From contig RPFO01000041.1 in NCBI GenBank assembly GCA_009746045.1, forward strand, positions 2,088,613 to 2,152,612: a stretch of 64,000 nt of DNA, written 5' to 3'. Shown one piece after another: positions 1-8,953 of this stretch. The notes under the pieces are model-generated. The model saw nothing but the letters and a program-made list of their open reading frames with translations, did not search any database and was not told the DNA's origin. Each line of letters starts with the position of its first letter. The first letter of the stretch is position 1. The position numbers and the translations under genes were made by a program. The stretch comes from Mesostigma viride (lineage: Eukaryota; Streptophyta; Mesostigmatophyceae; Mesostigmatales; Mesostigmataceae).

Positions 1-1
1 G

Positions 2-544
2 ATTGCCATGGATGATTTCCTAGCTAGCCTGGGATTGGATGAGGTCACCTTGGATAACCTGCAGGTGCACATGCGTACATGCACCACCTGGGCTGCTATG
101 GTGGCCAAGATCAAGGATTATTTCAGGGGCAAGTATGTGGGAGGCAAGAAGGAGGCAGACAAGGCCAGGGAGAAGCAGAAGGAGAAGGATAAGGTGGATA
201 TGGCAGCTGCAGCAGGGGGCAGTGTTCCCAAGGTCAAGGGCAACCAATGGGGGGGGCAGCCCTCCAACGGTTATGGTCCACCAAGGTCAGGGCCTTCCAA
301 GCGGGGGGGCTTCCAGGCCAAGGGCTTCAGTGGCTTCAAGCGTCGTGGAGGTCCTTCCCAGGAGCAGCCAGCGGCTCAGCGTCCCAGATTTGATTTCAAC
401 AGGGTGGGGTCCCAGCGGGGACCACCTGGGGTGGGGACACCTCGTATCACATGTTATTTCTGTCACCAGCAGGGCCACATCCGTAAGGACTGCCCTAGCT
501 GGCGTAAGCAAAGGGGCCAAGGTGGGTATAACAACCCAACCTGA
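2..544 (+). CDS. gag: Gag, C-terminal part, with CCHC zinc knuckle (element A)
   Basis: The frame is open to the left window edge, so the true start lies outside. It encodes a basic, Lys/Arg/Gly/Gln-rich nucleocapsid-type region and a retroviral zinc knuckle CYFCHQQGHIRKDC (CX2CX4HX4C) about 30 residues before the stop at 542-544. Gag packages the element's RNA into virus-like particles in the cytoplasm. A TGA separates it from pol. About 415 bases follow before the annotated pol start, with a second open frame over 566-988, so pol expression may need frameshifting or reinitiation, or the gap may reflect decay. Confidence 0.8.
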   Translation: MAMDDFLASLGLDEVTLDNLQVHMRTCTTWAAMVAKIKDYFRGKYVGGKKEADKAREKQKEKDKVDMAAAAGGSVPKVKGNQWGGQPSNGYGPPRSGPSKRGGFQAKGFSGFKRRGGPSQEQPAAQRPRFDFNRVGSQRGPPGVGTPRITCYFCHQQGHIRKDCPSWRKQRGQGGYNNPT

Positions 545-960
545 CGGGCTCAGCCTTCCCTGGGCTTGCTAGGGTCCGCCAGGGAGGGGGCTAAGAGTGA
601 CCCCCCCATTACTCTGGATGAAGTTGATTTGCTCCCTGCACAGGTTGAGAGTCTCCCACTTAAGGTTGAGAGTCCCCCTGCACAGGTTGAGGGTGCATCC
701 ATGGAGGAAGAACACAATGGGGTAGTGACTGGGTCTTCCCACGTCACCATGGTGAAAGCAGTTACCACAAGGCAACAACGTTCCCACATGGCTCTTGGAG
801 GTAGTTTGCGTACTCCTTCAATGTTGGAGCGTGGAAGTCCTGCCTTAGGGCAGGAAGCTCCTCTAGAGGAGGAGGGTGAGGCTGATGGCCTGAATGATGC
901 AATGGGGAGCATGGTTGTAAGTGAGCGTGCTGTTCCAGCACCTCACCTGTATTTAATAAA

Positions 961-3900
961 ATGTCTCTTGTGTCAAACATTGCATTGAGATTGCATCACA
1001 TGTTTGGTCATGCTGCCCAGGCACTCCAGTTTGCAAGGAGGCTGGGAGGGACATCTTTGTTTAATGCAGTAAAACAGGTTGCTGAGGCTTGTTCCTGTAG
1101 GCTGGTTGCTCCCAAGCCTAAGAAGTCTCATGTCAGACAACCTGTGTTGCAGCCTGGATATGTACAATGTGATATCCAAGAAATCAGGAAACTGATTTTG
1201 TTGGTTGGTGTTGATAGATATACCAAGTACAAGGTGCTGGAGCTGTTGCAAGACAAGTCTAAGCCATGTTTGGTGGCTGGGCTCCAGGCTATCAGATCCA
1301 GAATGAAACCAGTGATCCAGCTGCAGTGTGATTTAGAATTTGAGTGCTGCATGGGGAATGAAGACCTCCCTGAGTTATTTATTGTACACAGGGAGTCCCA
1401 TGGCAGTCAAGGCGTGGTGGAGAGGACAATCAGAGAACTCAAGACTATTCTGCTGACGGAGAAGAAGATTCCAAGATTGGTTCCAGCTATTATCAAGACG
1501 GCCTGGTTAAGGTCAGTTGAGGACAGATTGAATGTCAGGGCATCCATGTATGTTGGAGAGGTCCCTGTGACTCCATTATCATTGCATCTTCGGGAGCTCC
1601 CTACTGAGGTTGAGCAAGCCTGGAAAGATAGCCTTATGTTCAAGTTTGCCAAGTTGAGGCAGAAAGACAAGGGCTGGAGTGTTCTGAAACCTGTTGTTGG
1701 CCAGAGGGTAATTGTGTGGAAAGAGCCCAAGCTTGCAGGCAAGCGTGGTAGCTGGCACCCTGGAGTAGTGACCAGGGTGGAACTAGCTGGGCACAAGTGC
1801 TGGGTGAAGATGGAGGATCCTCCCCAGAATGTGCACCGTCTGTCGTGGTCATATGTACGTCTAAGGGGTGCTGAAGCAGAGGCAGTAGCTCCTGATGTGA
1901 CAACCTTGCCAGTTGGTCATGACGTCATCCCTGATCATCACGTTCAAGCTGGAAGTAATCCCCGGGTAAGTCCTGGCCAGACCCCTGGATCGGTTAACTT
2001 TCCATCCTTAGGACAGGCAGATGTGGTCCCCTCTAGCCTCACTAAGCATAGAGGTGTGGGCCTGAAAGATGTGGTGCTGGCTATGCAAAAAGCCAAGCAA
2101 GGACCTCGGGTGTCCAAGCTCAGCCAGTTGGAGGAGTCCGAGGATGCTGTCCTAGAGGTAGATACCAATGCTGAGGTTTCTGTTATGGGATCTCAACATA
2201 CAGGTCAACGGCAGGTGCTTTCGCCTAGTTGTGCTTGGGTGTCTGACTTTAGTGGCAGGACACACATTATGGTATTGGGAGAGGTGCTGGTACCCTTCAT
2301 GGGTGAGGATGTCACATTTCTTGTGCTTGAAGATTATGATGGCCCTATCATCTTGGGTCAAAATTTTCTGAGCTCTCCTAGAATTGTTGTGGCATCTGAT
2401 AAGCTGAGAAAGTTTGGCTGGGGTAGCATACCCTTGGTCAATTTTAAAACCTCCCTTGCCAGTGTATTTAATTCTGTGAAAGCGATCAAGAATGTGCAGT
2501 GGCCTGAGAATCAGATTCCTGTGGCTTCCAGTCTTGTTATGCCAGCTGCTCTACACCCTAGCAGTATTGGTATTACTAAGAGATCACTGGCTGCTCATTC
2601 TCCTCTTAGCTATGATCAGCTTGTCCAGGAAATGAGTTCTCCTCTAATGTTTGAGGCCTGGAGGCTAGCATTTGCCAAGGCTCTAGAGGAGTGGTTGCAG
2701 TTTGACTGCTGTCAGCCTGTGAATGAAGTTCCCCCATACAGTACACGGTTGAAGCTCAGATTCGTCATCAAGCGGAAGGAGGTGGAGGGGGTGTCTGTTC
2801 CCCATGTGCGTCCAGTTCTCAATGAATACCGTGGTACTGGGGATCTTCTGGGCGAGGAGTTGTATACACCTGGGATGCTACATGATACATGGCGTATTTT
2901 ATTGTGCCTGTATGTCGGTATGCTGAACCAGGGTGCTGATATGTCTTCAGTTCTGCTAGATTTCAAGAGAGCATTTCTGAAGGGTGATCCCAGTGTGGCT
3001 CAGCAGGTGTGGCATTGTGAAACTCCATTTCATGTGCCAGTTCCTGTAGCCTGGCAGGCAGAGCTCCAGTCTAGCTACCTGCTGATTCTGAAGGGTCTAG
3101 AAGGTCTCAGGTCCAGTCCCATCATTTGGAGGCTCACCTTGGAAGACTTCTTGACTAAACACTGTGGGTTGAAGGTGTCATCTGTGGACCCATGTTTATT
3201 GCTGGGTAGGTGGCATGATTTACCTGTGTATGCTAGCCTGCATGGTGATGACTTGCACTTGATTGCTCCCACTAAGTGGTTGAGTCAGTTTGTGCCCATC
3301 ATTAATGATGCATTTCCTTTGGGAAAAGAATTGTGGCAGAAGCCTGGAGAGGCTGTCACGTTCTGTGGAATGCAGGCTACATTGGTTCAGGAGGGGAGTC
3401 AGTGGCTGATTAAGCTGCAGGCGGGCAATGACTACAAGAGTACCATTCTTCAATCTGTTCCAGAGGTCATGACGTCATCCATTGCACCTGAGCTGAAAGG
3501 CAAGTTGGCCTGGTATGGCAGCATTTGTGGGCCTGACATGATGGTCCATAGCAGATCCCCTGATGATGTGCTAATTCTGGAGGAGCCTTCCCAGATTATT
3601 GCACATGTTAACAAGTCTCCTGGTATTACTTTAGCTGGGATTGATTTGTCTTTGCCATTTTCCTTGGATATCTATGTTGATAGCTCCATGGATAGCAGGC
3701 AAGTTTCTAAGGTCAGAGGCAGGTCAGCTGGCTTGTTTGTGCTTCAGCAACATAGGCCTAGTCTTGTGGCCTGGTACAGTCGTCTTCAAAGAAGGGTTGC
3801 TGTGAGTTCAGATGTCTCTGAGTGCAGAGCCATTTGTGAAGGGATTCAGTCCAGTTTGTACATCAAGGAGCTGTTGCTAGCTATGGCTTCAGTGACTCCT

Positions 3901-4140
3901 CATACTCTTCAGATGGAAACCTTGATCCTTTCAGATAACATGGGCATGGTCCAGTTTGTGCACAAGCAGTTGGCCAGGAGCAGAGATCTGGATTATCTCC
4001 TGTTGAAGGAGTTGGCAGGTCTGGTGGATATTCAACATCTTCCAGGTTCTGAGAATCCTGCTGATGCCTTGACCAAGTTACCTCACAAGTCTGCTGAGCA
4101 ATATAAGCTTCTTTACAAGCTGATGAGCTCCTCTGTGTGA
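961..4140 (+). CDS. pol: Copia-like Pol: integrase, protease-like, reverse transcriptase, RNase H
   Basis: One uninterrupted frame of 1059 residues. A pre-integrase segment (LHHMFGHA) comes first. An integrase core follows with Asp in VQCDI (about 1168), Asp in LQCDLEFE and Glu in GVVERTIRELK. A retropepsin-like segment comes next, with VDTNAEVS at 2158-2181 and IILGQNFL about 65 residues later. The reverse transcriptase has LLDFKRAFLKGD and HGDD at 3241-3252. RNase H has YVDSSMDS, SECRA, LSDN and ADALTKLP. The protease-like domain sits between integrase and reverse transcriptase, whereas Ty1/copia normally has it before integrase. The catalytic DTG is DTN, and the usual YVDD is HGDD. The long open frame suggests a fairly young copy. 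Confidence 0.88.
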   Translation: MSLVSNIALRLHHMFGHAAQALQFARRLGGTSLFNAVKQVAEACSCRLVAPKPKKSHVRQPVLQPGYVQCDIQEIRKLILLVGVDRYTKYKVLELLQDKSKPCLVAGLQAIRSRMKPVIQLQCDLEFECCMGNEDLPELFIVHRESHGSQGVVERTIRELKTILLTEKKIPRLVPAIIKTAWLRSVEDRLNVRASMYVGEVPVTPLSLHLRELPTEVEQAWKDSLMFKFAKLRQKDKGWSVLKPVVGQRVIVWKEPKLAGKRGSWHPGVVTRVELAGHKCWVKMEDPPQNVHRLSWSYVRLRGAEAEAVAPDVTTLPVGHDVIPDHHVQAGSNPRVSPGQTPGSVNFPSLGQADVVPSSLTKHRGVGLKDVVLAMQKAKQGPRVSKLSQLEESEDAVLEVDTNAEVSVMGSQHTGQRQVLSPSCAWVSDFSGRTHIMVLGEVLVPFMGEDVTFLVLEDYDGPIILGQNFLSSPRIVVASDKLRKFGWGSIPLVNFKTSLASVFNSVKAIKNVQWPENQIPVASSLVMPAALHPSSIGITKRSLAAHSPLSYDQLVQEMSSPLMFEAWRLAFAKALEEWLQFDCCQPVNEVPPYSTRLKLRFVIKRKEVEGVSVPHVRPVLNEYRGTGDLLGEELYTPGMLHDTWRILLCLYVGMLNQGADMSSVLLDFKRAFLKGDPSVAQQVWHCETPFHVPVPVAWQAELQSSYLLILKGLEGLRSSPIIWRLTLEDFLTKHCGLKVSSVDPCLLLGRWHDLPVYASLHGDDLHLIAPTKWLSQFVPIINDAFPLGKELWQKPGEAVTFCGMQATLVQEGSQWLIKLQAGNDYKSTILQSVPEVMTSSIAPELKGKLAWYGSICGPDMMVHSRSPDDVLILEEPSQIIAHVNKSPGITLAGIDLSLPFSLDIYVDSSMDSRQVSKVRGRSAGLFVLQQHRPSLVAWYSRLQRRVAVSSDVSECRAICEGIQSSLYIKELLLAMASVTPHTLQMETLILSDNMGMVQFVHKQLARSRDLDYLLLKELAGLVDIQHLPGSENPADALTKLPHKSAEQYKLLYKLMSSSV

Positions 4141-4850
4141 GTTGAGCAATTCCAGTTGGAGCTTTGAGTTTGGTGACTGATTGGGTGAGAAGAGCTAACA
4201 TAGAGCTGGGCTCTGTTATGCTGAGAGCTGTGATGCTCTGAGGGCAGTAATGCTCTGTGTACATATGTGTATAATACTGTATTCTATGTAATGCTCAGTC
4301 ATGGAGCATGATGTTGGTTGGGGGTTTGTCCTCAGTTTGAGGTTTGTCTCAACCAAAGGGATTTTATAGGGCAGGGTTCGATTCCCTGGGGCTGCTTAGG
4401 CGGATTTTCCCGGATTGGCTGGCCCATCAACCTTGCTGGTGAGGTGGCGACAGGTCCCCCTAGTTTTGTCCCAGACAGAGGAATGTAGTTTGTCATGTGC
4501 TTAATATATTTTGTGATGTGCTATTTCTCAGTCCATGGTGGGCGCCAGTTCTGATAACTATCAATGTCTACCTGATAAGGTCTTGTGGGTAACTTGTGGG
4601 GTTCCAATCAGGAGCCATTATGGTGATGATTCCATTTTGGTCATTATTCTGGTTAGCCACAAGCTGCTATTCCAAACACTTGGCTTTCTACTTCCAGTGG
4701 ATAGGGAATTCATTGTAATTCGTCATGGCTGAGATGTGTTGTGATCTGGTGCTTGATTAATCCCGAGCAGAGACTACAGAGAGCTGGGAGGGATGTCAAG
4801 TGCTATGCATGTTGTTTCTATATATATATGTGTGTATATATGTATGTGTG

Positions 4851-4975
4851 GCGTTTCCATTGGTCTTATCGTAGTATAGAGCTTTGACATGGCTCTGTAT
4901 ATAGGTTTATAGCTGGGCGTTTGCTTTGGTTTGAGTGATTTCACTCTGCTGTAAGTAATTATATTTTTAAAATAT
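4851..4975 (+). mobile_element. 5'-truncated LINE 3' tail
   Basis: About 120 bases beginning GGCGTTTCCATTGG and ending TAATTATATTTTTAA match, almost base for base, the last part of the non-LTR element that ends at 16844. Similar TA-rich sequence (ATATATGTATGTGT before, ATATATATATGTGT after) flanks it and could be an imperfect target duplication. The simplest reading is a short 5'-truncated insertion of the same LINE family, or a SINE sharing its tail. Confidence 0.65.
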
Positions 4976-4998
4976 ATATATGTGTTGCCAAGCCTAAC

Positions 4999-5081
4999 AG
5001 CTCTAAAAGAAAGAAAGGGCTGGAGTTAATATGGCTGTTACGTCCAAGCTCTAAAAGAGAAGAAAGGGCTGGAGTTAATAT
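4999..5081 (+). repeat. Two-copy purine-rich tandem repeat
   Basis: Two copies of a roughly 34-base unit (AGCTCTAAAAG... ending GGAGTTAATAT) start at 4999 and 5047, a period of about 48 bases. They lie within the probable LTR of element A and resemble enhancer-type repeats of LTR U3 regions. That role is inference. Confidence 0.6.
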
Positions 5082-5590
5082 TGCCTGGCAAGCAATATTA
5101 TTCTACTAAGCTACTTGGCTTGTAGAGATTCTACTTCCGGTTACTACAATCCAGAAACGGGTTCATTCTGATGAGTATTGCTCGAGATATGAGCAAGATA
5201 CTGTTCTACTACATTCTACTTGGATTCGGTGATTCTACGGTGGTTCTTCAAGTGACGCGTGGCATACGGCGTCTTGTCACAGTGTACGATAGGACATTTA
5301 GTCTCCGACACTGCGGTCTATTCAATGCTATTGATTAGACGTAACAAATAGTGACAGGACTTGTGCGACAGGACACTGATGTGACTATTTATGGATAACG
5401 AGTCGAGATCTGCTGGTCCAGAGTGAAGGACAGCAATATTGTGAGATGATCTGTCCTATCAGTCATCTGGATGTGACTGCGTCACAATTAGTATATAACG
5501 AGCAGGACGCTGCCACTTGGTAGTACCACTTTCCCTGCACCTGTGTCCTCGCACCTTCGGCGACGGTTCTCACGTGCCTCGTGCGTTCTG

Positions 5591-5704
5591 TGCTGGTAAC
5601 CATAACCAGCAACGTAAACCTATTGATTAATATAACTACTTCCTCTGTAGATATTAATCAGTGCAGGCTGAACCACAGTTCAGCCACAGTTTCATTAACT
5701 GTGG
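5591..5704. repeat. Cluster of four perfect short inverted repeats
   Basis: Four consecutive hairpins fill about 115 bases. Their arms are TGCTGGT/ACCAGCA (5591-5597 and 5605-5611), GATTAATAT/ATATTAATC (5625-5633 and 5651-5659), GGCTGAAC/GTTCAGCC (5666-5673 and 5678-5685) and CCACAGTT/AACTGTGG (5684-5691 and 5697-5704). They sit where retroelement sequence meets the capsid paralogue. They may be a structured U5 or 3' RNA region, or a viral intergenic structure. Confidence 0.7.
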
Positions 5705-6915
5705 GAGCCGCAGCGAACAACGCGCGTTGGAAGATCTGGGTGGATGGCGTCGAGCACAGTTCCGTCATCGCCTCCTTGGCTGACGCAAAGGATCCCAATG
5801 TCTCTTCGAAGATAGTGTATCTCGGCACGAACCCGACGCAGGCGACTCATACCGGCGACACGTCTCGTTGGAGGGATCTCCGGTCCTACAATGGTCTGCT
5901 GACTGCTAACGACCGCGGGGCTATCCAGGATACAGCCGGATCTCCGTCTCAGATGACGGTCGTCCGACAGATCTGGGCCATGCAGCCAGACGCGGTCTTC
6001 GCAATTTACAAGGGAGTGGACACAAGGAGCGTGTATACGGGCAGCTTCTGGGCCAATTTGTGGGATAACGAGGGTCTGAACCGGTTTAGCGTCGTATCAT
6101 GGACGACAGGCGTTGGAGGGGTCTTGACGGCCGCCAAGGTGAAGATCAGCGGGTTTGGTTTCCTGGGTTCTGAGGATTGGTTTATGGACTTGATCACGTC
6201 CCAAATCCCCAACGCTGTCAACTATCAGCCTGGAACCTATCGTCCTTATGTGCACCCACGCGACGTGTGGATGGCAAATCCTCCCAAGTTCCATGTGAAG
6301 GTGTTGGTGCGGATGTTCTATCTGGACGACGTCGAAAGGAAGCAGCTGGCGTTGATGACACACGAGTTCCTGATCACCGAGACACAGATGATGCAGCAAC
6401 ATGTGGGGGGAGAGGACGAGTTATCGATTGATCTGAAGTTTAACCACCCCGTGAAAGAGATCATGTTCTGGTTCAAGCCGACGGATCTGTCGTTCGTTTC
6501 CACCAAGTTTAGGTCGAACGCCGAGTTCTCCTACAACGGGTATTGGAAGTTCTATAACGACAACAGCAAATTTGGCGACGGACATCTTTTTGAAACGTGC
6601 AATATATCTCTCAACTCCCAACTGATGTTCGGAGAAGGCCGCGATCCAATCTACTTCTCGTATCAGTTGCCAGCAGATTTCCACACGCGAGTGGAAAAGA
6701 ACTCGAGGGTGTACGTGATTCCGTTTGCTCTATTTCCCGAGTCGTGGCGCCCCTCTGGTTCCGTGAACATGTCTAGACTCGATACCGTAAAACTCATCCT
6801 TAAGGGGCTCGGTAAATCGGGAGGTGTCCCTCAAGGCACCGTGGATGTCTACGCGAGGAGCTTCAACTTGCTCAAAATTCAATCCGGCATGGGTGGAAAG
6901 CGATTCGCATCGTAA
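5701..6915 (+). pseudogene. Second major capsid protein paralogue, 5'-truncated, with a LamG-like segment
   Basis: The C-terminal 200 residues match the second jelly roll of the capsid protein at 20475-21857 motif for motif: FYLDD, HEFLITET, FNHPVKEI, KFGDGHLFE, RDPIYFSY, VIPFALFPESW, SRLDT and GMGGKRFAS. Upstream, residues WKIWVDGVEHS and DLRSYNGLLT resemble a concanavalin/LamG-type fold, absent from the main capsid protein, which could decorate the capsid surface. No full first jelly roll or credible start codon is present. The frame runs leftward into hairpin-rich DNA bordering element A. I infer that the 5' part was separated by that insertion and may lie beyond the left edge. The remaining frame is intact to its stop. 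Confidence 0.8.
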
Positions 6916-7110
6916 TCACCTTTTACCTGACACGGGAGCGTGTCACAAACATGTACCTTACACGTGTTTTCGTCTGCGAGTCAATGTTGGATACCTAACT
7001 AGTGGACTCATTAAGGTGGACATCAAATGCAAACAAAGATGTGTTTTTTATTTAAAAAATGTTATTATACGCGTGATACGCGTCATCTCGACGAATGCGA
7101 ATTAACACGT
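6916..7110. other. Intergenic gap between convergent viral genes
   Basis: Short AT-rich spacer with no supported gene. Both flanking genes end here, so transcription terminators are expected, but no distinctive signal was recognised. Confidence 0.4.
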
Positions 7111-7857
7111 TCAGAGGCGAATGGCAATGTCGTGGTCGAGGTTTTGAGAACCGTCGTCCGAGAGGGCCACCAGGTCCATGTATAGTGGTGTGTGCATCTT
7201 CGACAGCACCCCTCTCGCCGCACCCAGTGCCTTGCAATTCTTCTTGTGAGTCTTCCAGTGCATGCGCTGACACTCCGCATCGTGGTAGCGCGTGTCCATA
7301 CACGCCGAGCACTTGAACTTCACGCAGCGGCCTTCCTTGTCGCAACCCACGTTCGAGCACATTCCACGCGCGCATCTGTACGCGGGGACACCCGTCTCTG
7401 CCTGTTGCATGCAGATGCCCATCTTGATGTATGCGTTCTCGTACGAGGCGGGTCTCCACTCCACGTTATCGCAGGCCGCAACAGGGATCTTGAAAGACAT
7501 GGAGATCTTCACCTCGTGGACGTTGCCATTTGGGCCGTTCTTCCGCTCCACCAACACCACCAGCAACAGGATGTCGGTCGAAGGACGGATCCGTGGCTGA
7601 GATGGAACGGGCTTGTAATACCCTCTGGAGATGGCAGTGGACACCTCGGCGAACTCGAAAGTGATGGCGCGCTCCAGTGAGGAAATGGAATCGAATCTCA
7701 CGATGATGGCGACCGGACGACGGATTTTTTCTTGCCAAAGGTTCACCCCTTGATGAAGATTGCGCGCAGAATAGGTGACGGCATCCATTATCAAACCCAA
7801 CGGATCCTCGATGACCTTCTTGATGGCATTCGTGTCGTCGTCGTTTAGCGGTTCCAT
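7111..7857 (-). CDS. MYND-like zinc-finger protein
   Basis: 248 residues starting at an ATG at 7857. The N-terminal 150 residues contain alternating hydrophobic stretches (LLLVVLVER, VKISMSFKI) but no family I recognise. Residues 162-208 form a cysteine/histidine cluster (C162, C167, C172, C178, C183, C186, C196, H204, C208) with the MYND-type ending C-x-R-M-H-W-x-x-H-x-x-x-C. MYND fingers bind proline-rich peptides and often act in protein-protein regulation. NCLDV genomes commonly carry such proteins. A G-rich tract lies immediately upstream. Confidence 0.75.
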   Translation of the reverse strand: MEPLNDDDTNAIKKVIEDPLGLIMDAVTYSARNLHQGVNLWQEKIRRPVAIIVRFDSISSLERAITFEFAEVSTAISRGYYKPVPSQPRIRPSTDILLLVVLVERKNGPNGNVHEVKISMSFKIPVAACDNVEWRPASYENAYIKMGICMQQAETGVPAYRCARGMCSNVGCDKEGRCVKFKCSACMDTRYHDAECQRMHWKTHKKNCKALGAARGVLSKMHTPLYMDLVALSDDGSQNLDHDIAIRL

Positions 7858-7967
7858 GGTTCAATGGTTGCCTGGGTGAGGGTGTGTCTTGCCTTCTAGG
7901 AAGTGCGCGCCTGGTTCATGTACCTGTTCCCTCCCAAAATTCCGAGTTTTCAGGGGTCGTTTTTTTT

Positions 7968-8033
7968 GGGCGAATTTGGGGGTCGATTTGGGGGGGGCGA
8001 ATTTGGGGGGGAAATTTGGCGGGAATTTCTAGT
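7968..8033 (+). repeat. G-run tract with G-quadruplex potential
   Basis: Runs of 3 to 8 G separated by CGAATTT, TCGATTT or AAATTT spacers. At least five G-runs lie within about 65 bases, upstream of the minus-strand MYND gene and downstream of the next minus-strand gene. The spacing would permit a G-quadruplex on the + strand. Function unknown. Confidence 0.6.
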
Positions 8034-8089
8034 GAAAAGTTTCGAAAAGTTTCGAAAGGTTTCATTTTTTTATTTGAATTTTTTTTTTT

Positions 8090-8794
8090 TTATACGTCAC
8101 CCAGTTCCTCACCTGGTCCAGCAAGCAAAAAATCATAATTATCTTGTCCAAAAAAGGGTCGAGGGGTGGGGTGATGGGCGGGGAGAGGAGTGGGCGAGTC
8201 TGGGGGGGAAGGACCCATAACTCCGGGCGTCATGTTAAAATACTTGTCAATCACGTCTTGTGCGGTTAAGCGTTCCAATCTCCTTGCCCGCGTGCGGACA
8301 TTGATAGAATCGTCAAAATCGACCTCTAACCCTCGCGCCGGTCTGTATTTCCCTTTTACACGAGGTTCGTCGAAGTCGTTCTTACGCGGCCTGATGTACC
8401 TCTCTGTGACATAACTAGGGTGGACGCCAAACCATGTCGGCTCGTTATACTCGACAGGGCCCTCGCCATAGTCCCTCTTACGTTTTACCCCCCTATTGCT
8501 TCCTTGTCCTGAACTCTCGCCAGCACCCCTCTCACGTTTCGCTCCACTCTCGCCTCCTTGTCCTGAACTCTCGCCAGCACCCCTCTCACGTTTCGCTCCA
8601 CTCTCGCCTCCTTGTCCTGAACTCTCGCCATCCACCGTTTTCATTCGCATTCCGTGAGACGCACGTGAGCGCCTGCGCGCTTCACCGGCTTTTCTAGTCC
8701 GTGCGTTGGAATGTACCGCGCAATACAAAGATCGCGCCGTGTGTTTGTTTTTACATTTCTCCTTTGTGGCGGTCAGTGCACCGCACCGCGACAT
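8090..8794 (-). CDS. Small CCCH zinc-motif protein with 18-residue repeats
   Basis: The chosen start is the ATG at 8794 (MSRCGALT) rather than the one at 8812: a TATA-like stretch (GTATAAGCCTTAT) sits directly before the inner start, as in other viral genes here, and the zinc motif begins at once. The N-terminus has C-x8-C, then about a dozen residues, then C-x2-H (CGALTATKEKC ... CAVH), a short zinc-binding motif common in viral proteins. Next comes a hydrophilic region with an 18-residue unit containing GESSGQGGESGAKRERGA repeated about 2.5 times, then a charged region and a proline-rich tail (PPDSPTPLP). Probably disordered and protein-binding. Function not known. Confidence 0.6.
   Translation of the reverse strand: MSRCGALTATKEKCKNKHTARSLYCAVHSNARTRKAGEARRRSRASHGMRMKTVDGESSGQGGESGAKRERGAGESSGQGGESGAKRERGAGESSGQGSNRGVKRKRDYGEGPVEYNEPTWFGVHPSYVTERYIRPRKNDFDEPRVKGKYRPARGLEVDFDDSINVRTRARRLERLTAQDVIDKYFNMTPGVMGPSPPDSPTPLPAHHPTPRPFFGQDNYDFLLAGPGEELGDV
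8501..8635 (-). repeat. 54-bp coding tandem repeat
   Basis: Units starting TCCTTGTCCTGAACTCTCGC occur at 8501, 8555 and 8609, an exact 54-base period (18 codons). The repeat lies inside the zinc-motif gene and keeps frame. The near identity of units points to recent expansion. Confidence 0.85.
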
Positions 8795-8953
8795 ATAAGG
8801 CTTATACAACATGTCGGGAATAAAAATATTTAATTGGGAAGTGCCCCGCCGTTTTCATGTGTCTCGTGTCCTGAAGGGAGACGGTCACATGTATCATACG
8901 GAATGGGTCGTTCAAAACACCTCGTAGTTTTTCTTTGTATCTATCGTCGAGCC

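Larger units (their letters stand above)
4141..5580 (+). other. 3' untranslated region and probable LTR of element A
   Basis: No supported gene. It contains a tRNA T-arm-like hairpin (4372-4388), a short LINE tail (4851-4975) in TA-rich DNA, two imperfect copies of a purine-rich unit starting AGCTCTAAAAG (4999-5032 and 5047-5081) and a TATA-like sequence GTATATAAC near 5492. That last one could be the LTR promoter, with U5 following. The LTR start cannot be placed because the matching 5' LTR is off the window. Confidence 0.45.
1..5700 (+). mobile_element. Ty1/copia-like LTR retrotransposon, 3' part (element A)
   Basis: The stretch holds the end of gag with a zinc knuckle, a long pol frame and a 1.5-kb non-coding 3' region ending beside viral capsid coding sequence. 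The 5' LTR and most of gag lie left of the window, so the LTR borders cannot be fixed by comparing copies. The right border near 5700 is inferred from the change from AT-rich, hairpin-rich DNA to GC-rich capsid coding sequence. Domain order is gag, integrase, protease-like, reverse transcriptase, RNase H. Integrase upstream of reverse transcriptase places it with Ty1/copia rather than Ty3. Confidence 0.8.

Noticed and set aside
4372-4388. Possible tRNA gene: CAGGG-TTCGATT-CCCTG looks like a T-arm.
   Set aside because: No matching acceptor strand, D-arm or anticodon arm could be found upstream. Probably a chance hairpin or tRNA relic.
5581-6915. Taking the whole open frame as an intact capsid gene.
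   Set aside because: The first 40 codons are AT-rich hairpin DNA and the first jelly roll is missing, so the start is not a real one.
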